A DNA stretch of 64,000 bases from Halomonas sp. TD01. Lineage in GTDB: Bacteria; Pseudomonadota; Gammaproteobacteria; Pseudomonadales; Halomonadaceae. Where the stretch lies: the NCBI RefSeq assembly GCF_923868895.1, contig NZ_OV350343.1, positions 3,348,001 to 3,412,000 of the forward strand. Direction: 5' to 3'. Below the pieces are notes generated by a model. It saw only the letters and a list, made by a program, of their open reading frames with translations, was not told where the DNA came from and made no database searches. Positions 58,208-64,000 of the stretch are shown here, in pieces. The translations under genes were made by a program, and so were the position numbers. Each line of letters begins with the position of its first letter. Position 1 is the first letter of the stretch.

Positions 58208-59412
58208 GCTTTCCACGCCGGTTTCAAACACTCGCAGTTTTAACCTTCTGCCTAATGCTAACGGCCTGTGGTGACGCGCCTTCCAACGAAAGCCCACAGC
58301 CTCAACCACCGCCACAAGACGGCTTTGCGGGCCTAGGCGCGCATACGGAAGGGTTCGTTCAAGCAGATGCTTCCGTATCGTTGGTGTTTCCAGACGACCA
58401 CGGGCCTCATCCTAACTACCGCATTGAATGGTGGTATCTCACGGCCAACCTTGAAGATAGCCAAGGTGAACCGCTAGGCCTTCAGTGGACACTGTTCCGA
58501 CAAGCCCTTATGCCACCACAGAAACGCCCGCCCCCTGAACCCTGGAGCACCGATCAAGTTTGGATGGCTCATCTAGGCATCTCTCAGCACGCAACGCACG
58601 TTGCCGCCGAACGCTTTGCCCGCAGCCATAGTGCTCAGCAGTATTCTCAACAGCGTTCTCAACAGCGATTTCAACAACAAGATCAGCAACAGGGACAAGC
58701 AGGCGTGGTGGCAGCTCCTTTTCATGCGTGGATTGACGACTGGTCTTTCAGAAGCCCGCCAGACGCCAACTTTGAAAGCTTTACTTTAAGGGCTTACAGC
58801 GGTGAGGCCGACGCGCGGATTGGCTACGACCTCACTCTTCGCGCAGAAGGCCCGCTGGTGTGGCACGGTGAAAACGGTTTTAACGCCAAAACTATTCAAG
58901 GCCAAGGGTCTCACTACTACAGCCAGCCGTTTTTACGTATTGAGGGAAGCGTGACGCTCAATGGTGAATCCCGTGCAGTGCAAGGCAGCGGTTGGCTAGA
59001 TCGGGAGTGGAGCAGCCAGTTACTAACCGCCGAACAAACGGGCTGGGATTGGTTTTCATTGCACTTGAATGATGGACGTAAGCTGATGGCTTACCGGTTA
59101 CGCGGCGGCGGCGAAAACGGTACAGACTACCGCTTTGCCCACTTGTTTAACGCGGATGGTCAAACTGAACTGATAGGCCCAGATAGCGTTGTACTCACAC
59201 CTCTCGCCACAGAGCGTGTAGCAGAAAGAGACATTCCTACCCGATGGCAGCTTACACTCCAAGACGCCAATCTTGAGCTCATCATAGAAGCACGACACCC
59301 CAACCGCTGGATGCCAACTACCGTGCCCTATTGGGAAGGGGATGTGGTGGTACGAAACACGCCAACCCAGGAACAGATCGGCGTGGGCTACTTGGAAATG
59401 ACAGGGTATTAA
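58204..59412 (+). CDS. AttH/CrtC-like lipocalin-fold lipoprotein associated with the ABC exporter
   Basis: The 402-residue protein has a lipoprotein signal with a lipobox ending LTAC (Cys22), then a two-lobed lipocalin-like domain of the AttH/CrtC family (YRIEWWYLTANLED, then GSGWLDREWSSQLL and GWDWFSLHLNDG). An unusual Gln-rich insertion of about 22 residues (about 144-165) lies in the first lobe. Family members bind hydrophobic ligands; some are carotenoid hydratases, but the association with a YbbA/YbbP-type exporter suggests a lipid-related envelope role. No carotenoid genes are present. Confidence 0.88.
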   Translation: MSFPRRFQTLAVLTFCLMLTACGDAPSNESPQPQPPPQDGFAGLGAHTEGFVQADASVSLVFPDDHGPHPNYRIEWWYLTANLEDSQGEPLGLQWTLFRQALMPPQKRPPPEPWSTDQVWMAHLGISQHATHVAAERFARSHSAQQYSQQRSQQRFQQQDQQQGQAGVVAAPFHAWIDDWSFRSPPDANFESFTLRAYSGEADARIGYDLTLRAEGPLVWHGENGFNAKTIQGQGSHYYSQPFLRIEGSVTLNGESRAVQGSGWLDREWSSQLLTAEQTGWDWFSLHLNDGRKLMAYRLRGGGENGTDYRFAHLFNADGQTELIGPDSVVLTPLATERVAERDIPTRWQLTLQDANLELIIEARHPNRWMPTTVPYWEGDVVVRNTPTQEQIGVGYLEMTGY

Positions 59413-59513
59413 TCAAGGCCCGACAGCAGCATTGGCAGCCAACTGCTCGCAAGGGGTATCGCGCTATTCAAGAAATTTATCATATAAAAGTGGTAGCGCT
59501 GGCGGTTAGCCCC

Positions 59514-59530
59514 TCAGGCTGCTAGCCTGA
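59514..59530. repeat. Short perfect hairpin downstream of the lipocalin gene
   Basis: TCAGGCT and AGCCTGA form a seven-base-pair stem around GCT, 102 bases after the stop codon. Only a weak T-rich tail follows, so termination is uncertain. The rest of the 291-base gap to the PilZ gene shows no gene and presumably includes its promoter. Confidence 0.5.
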
Positions 59531-59703
59531 TCATTAGTAAAATAATCTTATATTCATGATATTTCTAAGCAATTTCACAGCAAAAAAAGATTCGTTTCAG
59601 TGATCTCACTGCTAATTAATGTGTAGAGTTTGCACTCATAAGAACTAGAATTAGTGCCTTAACCTGGGCAAATAAAAGCTACTCACATACGCAGGTATTT
59701 CAG

Positions 59704-61437
59704 ATGGCCTCCCTCGCCCAGCACCAAAACCCTTCAGCTAATATAATTCGTTCGCTACTGAAGCATACGAATGAGCTGTCCGTTTACTCCAAAGACATGC
59801 CCTATGCTTTAACAGCAGAGGTGATAGAGCTAAACCTGAGCACTGGGCATATGGTGCTGGAGATCGAATATCTAGGTTCGGATATTGAGCGCTATTTTTA
59901 TAATGGCAGCGTCAGCTTCGACCTAGAAGCACTGAAAGGCGCTCACGCCATAGAGCGCGAAACCTATAGCCTCAGCAACGTCGCTGCCAAACTACAGAAG
60001 TCGGATAGTACTCACTATCACCTGGAGTGCCAGCTTCCAGAATCGGTATTTGTCCAAGAAAATAGAGGCGCGGTTCGCATCCCTTTCATCCTTGGCATGC
60101 TAGCCCGTGTCAGCCTGGAAGTTTACTCAAATAATCTTAATGTGTCGGGTCGATTGCGTAACTTATCGATCGGTGGCTGTATGGTCGATATCGACCTGGC
60201 GGACAGCATAGCAATCGGGGTCAACCAGAAGATCCCCGGGGTGACTCTCGAATTTCCTAATGGAGAGAGTTTTTTTGCCGAGGGTAAAATCTGTCATATG
60301 CGCCCTTTTGGTAATCATGGCTATGCGGCGGTGGGCATTCAGTTTATTAACTTGTCGACGTCACAAGCCGAGACCTTATTTCAATTCGTTAATGAGTCCG
60401 AGAGAGAAGCTGCCTACCGCACAGGATCCAACGATAAGCTGACGTATCACTCTTCCCTTTTCATTCCTGGCCTAAAAGAGAAGAAAATTTTGCAGCGAGA
60501 AGCACAAGAGCGTGAAAAGCAAGGCCGCCAACCGCCGATGGAACGCGGAGTGATGGATGTCGCCCATCAGCTTCAAGTAGCGGTGATGTATATGAAAAAC
60601 CGTGACTTGTTCCCTAGCGAGATTTTATACGATTGCGTCGATACGCTTCGCTATCTTGTCGAACAAGATCGCAAAGCGTTTCTGTATGCCCTGGCGTTCC
60701 TTAGAGAAGAACCAGACTGGGTCAGGCATGCTGTTCAGGTTGCAGGCCTGCTGGCCGACTTGCTCCTCTCTCGCGACCCGCACGACCCACAAGTGCGTGA
60801 AGCAATGCTGGGTGCCTTGCTACATACCGTTGGCAAGCCGCTGCTAATAAGCGAAAAATTGCCTTCACTCAAGGTAAATATGAACCCGGACCAGAAGTTA
60901 ATTCTCAGCGGTCATGTGTCAGCTCTGCGCGAGAAGCTAAAAAAATTAGCCTGGGAGCCAAGCCCTATCTGCCGCGATGTCATTGAGAATGCTAATGAAC
61001 GCCTAGATGGCTCTGGCTATCCAGCATCGAAGCAGGGTAATCAACTATCGAAGCTAATTCGGCTGATATCGGTCATCAAAGTAGTCAACAAGCTCTTACA
61101 TTCGCGTAATGGCGAACCCGCGCACTCGCCACTTGATGCCTACCGCATTGTCAGTAACGCAGACGCGGCCTATGACAAGACAGTGTTAGTCGAGTACATC
61201 CAAGTGTACGGCCTTTATCCGATTGGCTGCTTGGCTAAATATTCGGGCAGCTTTCTTGCCTGGGTCATGGATGTCGACGCCAAAGGCATGCCAAATCAGG
61301 TTCACATCGTTAAAAACCTGCGTTTCCCAGAGACCAACATCAGTAGTGTTATCTCCCAAAGCGATATATCCCAGATTGGCAAGCTAGAAGGCATCGTCAA
61401 TCCCTTTGATTACGGGGTGAAGGTAATCAAAATTTAA
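59704..61437 (+). CDS. PilZ protein with a C-terminal degenerate HD-GYP domain
   Basis: The 577-residue protein has a YcgR-N-like domain (about 20-110), a PilZ domain (about 118-235), a linker and an HD-GYP-like helical domain (about 285-540). The PilZ c-di-GMP motifs are present as Arg121/Arg125 (ENRGAVR) and NLSIGG (153-158). In the HD-GYP part the HD pair is HT (Leu-His374-Thr375-Val-Gly-Lys) and the HHE before DGSGYP is ANE, so the metal site is broken and phosphodiesterase activity is unlikely. It probably senses c-di-GMP and acts through protein contacts. The pga synthase is another c-di-GMP-linked system in the window. Confidence 0.82.
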   Translation: MASLAQHQNPSANIIRSLLKHTNELSVYSKDMPYALTAEVIELNLSTGHMVLEIEYLGSDIERYFYNGSVSFDLEALKGAHAIERETYSLSNVAAKLQKSDSTHYHLECQLPESVFVQENRGAVRIPFILGMLARVSLEVYSNNLNVSGRLRNLSIGGCMVDIDLADSIAIGVNQKIPGVTLEFPNGESFFAEGKICHMRPFGNHGYAAVGIQFINLSTSQAETLFQFVNESEREAAYRTGSNDKLTYHSSLFIPGLKEKKILQREAQEREKQGRQPPMERGVMDVAHQLQVAVMYMKNRDLFPSEILYDCVDTLRYLVEQDRKAFLYALAFLREEPDWVRHAVQVAGLLADLLLSRDPHDPQVREAMLGALLHTVGKPLLISEKLPSLKVNMNPDQKLILSGHVSALREKLKKLAWEPSPICRDVIENANERLDGSGYPASKQGNQLSKLIRLISVIKVVNKLLHSRNGEPAHSPLDAYRIVSNADAAYDKTVLVEYIQVYGLYPIGCLAKYSGSFLAWVMDVDAKGMPNQVHIVKNLRFPETNISSVISQSDISQIGKLEGIVNPFDYGVKVIKI

Positions 61438-61467
61438 CGGTACTGATCCATCCACCTTCGACGCGAG

Positions 61468-61773
61468 TTACTCGGTAAATGTCAGTATCTGTTCCAACAG
61501 AGCACGCTTACGCGGCAACAAACTCACTTCTAACCCTAGCGGCCGGAAAACGCGGTTCTTAACCTCTAGGGTGACATTATTTTTATCGCCTTCCAGATCC
61601 GACAAAGTTCGTCGACTAATGCCAACCAAGGCGGCATAACGAGTCTGGTTCAAACCCAGCACATCGCGGCGTAGCGCGCGCAATAGCGCTCCGTCGGTGA
61701 TCTCCCCCGCATAGAAACGTTTCAGCAGAGCTACCAGGGCTTCTTCGCGATCATCAGAATAGCCTCGCTTCAT
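61468..61773 (-). CDS. hipB: HipB-like antitoxin/helix-turn-helix regulator
   Basis: The 101-residue protein has a helix-turn-helix (about 45-85; LGLNQTRYAALVGISRRTLSDLE) and a C-terminal extension. I start at the ATG at 61773, which overlaps the hipA stop as ATGA; a TTG at 61785 is an alternative. It should bind the operator and neutralise HipA. Located after the kinase gene, the reverse of the E. coli order. Confidence 0.85.
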   Translation of the reverse strand: MKRGYSDDREEALVALLKRFYAGEITDGALLRALRRDVLGLNQTRYAALVGISRRTLSDLEGDKNNVTLEVKNRVFRPLGLEVSLLPRKRALLEQILTFTE

Positions 61774-63116
61774 AGCAACCCCCAACGTTTGAGTCGAGTA
61801 TTGATAGTGCGTAGGCCTACTGCAGGCATATCAAGGATTCGGGGAGGAACCCCACGGTCAGCCAGACGTTCATCTACGCCCTTTAGTTTCAATGCAAGCG
61901 CACGAAGCTCCTCTATCACTCGCTCTGGCTCAACGATGTCTGACAGTGTGTCGGCAATCGCTAGCCAATCGTACTCCCCGCCCACTTCTAGGGGCGTTCC
62001 CCATTGCGTTGTTCGTGTCACCCCCTCGGGGTCAGCCTTCATAGGCGCAAAGTCATACACGGGGGCAAATCCAATGCCTTCGGGGCGCTTCAATAATGCC
62101 GTATTCCGGCCATGATTATCAGAGTTGCCGAAGGCGATATTCAACAAATCACGCTTAATCCATTCCAGAACAAACAAGTCGCTCTCGAACACGGCGCCTT
62201 GTTCTTGCACGCGATATTGAGCTCCCAGCAAGCTAATCAGCTGCCGAATTGTGTCACCGTGATGCAGAAAGGTGCCCGGCGCAGCACCTACTAAGGAGTA
62301 GACTGACTCCAGGCCATAGCGAACCCAAGTACCGTCGAGGTACTGCATATCAAAACGGGGTAACCACAGGGACGGGTAACGTTCCCCCTCCTCCAGACGC
62401 ATTCGTTCAGTATCAATCGTGGCGACACCTAGCGATGCAAGCTCCTGATAATAATGATATTCAGCGCGCAAGATATCGCAATCGTCAGCGGAACGTTTAC
62501 CGCGCGGAAATTTCACCAACATCGGTAGATCAGGTCGGTGGTTTTCATCCTGCCAAGTATCAATCCAAACGTGGTCGTCGTTCGTCATCCTGAGCAGCAA
62601 TTTTGGCGCTTCACCGCCAGCCCCAGTGGCACCGCCACTAGCCGCCCCCATCTGCTGGGCGTACTCTAGAAAGTCCACCTGACGCTCTACAACGCTTTGC
62701 ACGGGAAAGCGCCGTTCCTCTAAGGCTTTCTTTGCCGAGAGATCAGGCACTGATTCCTTGATACGTAAGTTACCGACCGGTGCGATAGTGCCACGCGCCA
62801 GTAATTCAGCATCCTGACGACCAACTGGCAAATCATGAAGCCCCAGATAATCTACCCAAAAGCGGCGACTAGCTCCCGCCGGCATAATGTCTTCTAAGAA
62901 GCCGAACCAGTGTGGCGATTCGTGGGTCAGCATCAACTCGATAGGTAACCGCATACTGCAGGCGCGTAGATCGTCTTGAAATAGCCACTCAACGGCATAG
63001 TCAGTCGCATAACGCAGCCGAGACTCCCCACGAGTACCCTGCTCAGGGTTAGGCAACGACAATTCAGCCGCATCATGCCAAGCTTGATCAAAATGAACCT
63101 GTATCGTCAATTTCAA
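61770..63116 (-). CDS. hipA: HipA-type serine/threonine kinase toxin
   Basis: The 448-residue protein has a HipA N-terminal region (about 1-120) and a HipA-C kinase domain (about 150-410). MLVKFPRGK is the ATP-binding strand, FGNSDNHGRNTALL carries the catalytic Asp and Asn, and YDFAPMKADPEG is the DFG-like element. E. coli HipA phosphorylates glutamyl-tRNA synthetase and induces persistence; the target here is unknown. It is upstream of hipB with a four-base overlap. Two near-identical 19-base repeats lie before it. Confidence 0.88.
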   Translation of the reverse strand: MKLTIQVHFDQAWHDAAELSLPNPEQGTRGESRLRYATDYAVEWLFQDDLRACSMRLPIELMLTHESPHWFGFLEDIMPAGASRRFWVDYLGLHDLPVGRQDAELLARGTIAPVGNLRIKESVPDLSAKKALEERRFPVQSVVERQVDFLEYAQQMGAASGGATGAGGEAPKLLLRMTNDDHVWIDTWQDENHRPDLPMLVKFPRGKRSADDCDILRAEYHYYQELASLGVATIDTERMRLEEGERYPSLWLPRFDMQYLDGTWVRYGLESVYSLVGAAPGTFLHHGDTIRQLISLLGAQYRVQEQGAVFESDLFVLEWIKRDLLNIAFGNSDNHGRNTALLKRPEGIGFAPVYDFAPMKADPEGVTRTTQWGTPLEVGGEYDWLAIADTLSDIVEPERVIEELRALALKLKGVDERLADRGVPPRILDMPAVGLRTINTRLKRWGLL

Positions 63117-63166
63117 GAATCACCTATGCGCAGCAGAGTACTCAAAAATTCTTCTAATGATCATTT

Positions 63167-63226
63167 ATGAGCAGTTTAGCGCACATAATTACCGCAAAAA
63201 AGAATTAATGAGCATTATAGCGCACA
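63167..63226. promoter_or_regulatory. Duplicated 19-bp repeats upstream of hipA (candidate HipB operators)
   Basis: Copy 1 at 63167-63185 and copy 2 at 63208-63226 match at 17 of 19 positions, with the shared core ATGAGCA...TAGCGCACA. They are direct repeats spaced 41 bases apart, about four helical turns. Each contains a partial dyad, TGAGC and GCGCA separated by six bases, suitable for a dimeric HTH protein. They lie between hipA and the divergent gene at 63264. Confidence 0.6.
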
Positions 63227-63263
63227 ACTGATTTTCACCACGAGCGCCACATTGGAGCCTAAT

Positions 63264-63611
63264 GTGAATATTACCCACTTAGAACATGTGTTTATCGCGC
63301 TGCTTATTCAAATGGCCCTGCTTCCTTTTGCTAACGCCAGAGTCACCGGTGCCATCGCGGTTGCGCTCTTGTTAGGGCGTGAGATTGCACAACATGAATA
63401 CAGGCTTGGCGTTCAACGTGGTTGGGAATGGGGGGAAACATTACCGGTGGGCATGCTTGAAGGCGTCTGGCGTGGCTGGACGCTGGATTCGGTGTTAGAC
63501 GTTGCTTTCCCTGCTCTGGCATGCACAGCGGTGGCCATTGCGATCAAGCTCATAAAGCCGAAACGGCTAAATTGCGAAAGCGAAACGTCTAGGAACGATA
63601 AAAGCCCCTGA
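63264..63611 (+). CDS. Uncharacterised membrane protein with two hydrophobic segments
   Basis: I start at GTG 63264, with GGAG (63254-63257) upstream; a TTG at 63252 is the alternative. The 115-residue protein has a hydrophobic region at about 5-40 with a charged GREIAQHEYRLG after it, a Trp-rich middle (RGWEWGETL, EGVWRGWTLD) and a second hydrophobic segment at about 76-98, ending in a polar tail. Length and layout recall phage-derived membrane proteins, but I recognise no family. The stop codon lies inside the terminator stem. Confidence 0.65.
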   Translation: MNITHLEHVFIALLIQMALLPFANARVTGAIAVALLLGREIAQHEYRLGVQRGWEWGETLPVGMLEGVWRGWTLDSVLDVAFPALACTAVAIAIKLIKPKRLNCESETSRNDKSP

Positions 63612-63627
63612 TTCATCAGGGGCTTTT
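63600..63627 (+). terminator. Rho-independent terminator overlapping the stop of the 63264 gene
   Basis: AAAAGCCCCTGA and TCAGGGGCTTTT form a perfect 12-base-pair stem around TTCA, with T residues completing the right side. The TGA at 63609-63611 is part of the left arm, so translation would reach into the hairpin. Confidence 0.92.
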
Positions 63628-63735
63628 CATAATGGGTATTGGGCACATCTATTTAACAAGCACTTTACCTATTACGCGAATCATGCAAAATTAATTAACC
63701 AACACCTTATATAAAAACGAAAAAAGGAAAGTACT

Positions 63736-64000
63736 ATGCGCCGTACCCAAGCAGGAATAGCAACTGCGCTTACATCACTGCTGTTTGCCGTTCCGGCCTA
63801 CTCCGATGACCCGCTTCGCCTCGCTGTTGATGTTCCCTTTGAGCCTTTTGAGTATCGCCTACCCGATGGCACCCTGACAGGCTTTGAAGTGGAACTGGGT
63901 GAAGAAGTATGTCGACGTATCGAGCGTGAGTGCGAATGGGTAGAACAAGGCTGGGATGGCATCATCCCCGGCTTATTGGCACGAAAATACGACGCCATCA
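63736..64000 (+). CDS. Amino-acid ABC transporter periplasmic binding protein (3' truncated by window edge)
   Basis: From the ATG at 63736, with AAGGAAA upstream, 88 residues are visible. A signal peptide ends near VPAYS (about residue 23), and the mature part shows the family 3 binding-protein pattern: VDVPFEPFEYRLPDG, GFEVELGEEVCRR and WDGIIPGLLARKYDAI. It probably binds a polar or basic amino acid such as lysine, arginine or histidine, like the ArtJ/HisJ group. The rest of the gene and its transporter lie beyond the window. Confidence 0.88.
   Translation, partial: MRRTQAGIATALTSLLFAVPAYSDDPLRLAVDVPFEPFEYRLPDGTLTGFEVELGEEVCRRIERECEWVEQGWDGIIPGLLARKYDAI

Noticed and set aside
59331..59525. 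64-codon frame at the end of the lipocalin gene
   Set aside because: Overlaps conserved lipocalin coding sequence in another frame and has no homology or ribosome site.

Overview
The window is a contiguous stretch of a bacterial chromosome, most likely from a moderately halophilic gammaproteobacterium of the Halomonas/Vreelandella group. Evidence for this is a complete ectoine operon (ectABC), a tamA-tamB pair, a yccA-tusDCBE block, a GNAT-fused Pat-type protein acetyltransferase, a cyanide-insensitive-type bd oxidase, DUF934 next to cysI, and short intergenic gaps with strong Shine-Dalgarno sites. This is an inference from gene content; no 16S rRNA lies in the window. I see no tRNA, rRNA, CRISPR array or intact insertion sequence. 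Both edges cut genes: tamA at the left and an amino-acid ABC transporter binding protein at the right.

Layout. 1-6.7 kb: tamA (partial)-tamB-msrA-cytochrome c' on the plus strand, concerned with outer-membrane assembly and oxidative repair. 6.7-8.9 kb: beta-carbonic anhydrase and glutathione reductase. 9.0-11.7 kb: ectABC with its own sigma70-like promoter, hairpins in both intercistronic gaps and a strong final terminator. 11.7-19.3 kb (minus): a DUF3833 lipoprotein, an alpha/beta hydrolase and the pgaABCD exopolysaccharide operon. 19.3-20.1 kb: the only long gene-free region, AT-rich and carrying inverted repeats. 20.1-24.8 kb: a lipoprotein retropepsin, an inactive transglutaminase/7TM protein and a RimK-like ATP-grasp ligase, then zur-hisI-yidD with overlapping start and stop codons. 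24.8-27.7 kb: sufE and a divergent tyrosine recombinase/KfrA-like pair with a recombination-site-like palindrome between them. 27.8-36 kb: nfuA, metH-MATE, cysI-DUF934. 36-40 kb: Smr, membrane-anchored GGCT, wrbA, DUF2069, cytochrome b561, pdxH.

40-46.9 kb: a Pat-like acetyltransferase divergent from a histone-deacetylase-family amidohydrolase, an XRE-cupin regulator, then tusDCBE and yccA. 47-50.7 kb: dienelactone hydrolase, a 54-residue membrane protein, an aldo/keto reductase, a YheT hydrolase and a small secreted protein. 51-54.7 kb: cioAB and convergent lldD. 55-59.4 kb: a YbbA/YbbP-like ABC exporter with an AttH/CrtC-like lipoprotein. 59.7-63.6 kb: a PilZ protein with a degenerate HD-GYP domain, a toxin-first hipA-hipB pair with duplicated upstream repeats, and an unknown two-helix membrane protein.

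Themes: osmoadaptation (ect, possibly the transglutaminase/ATP-grasp triad), envelope and biofilm (tam, pga, PilZ), sulfur, Fe-S and tRNA thiolation (cysI, sufE, nfuA, tus), redox (gor, msrA, wrbA, cioAB) and post-translational acetylation (Pat plus deacetylase). The least explained and most interesting items are the orphan recombinase/KfrA module with its palindrome, the retropepsin/transglutaminase/ATP-grasp triad, and the divergent acetyltransferase/deacetylase pair.
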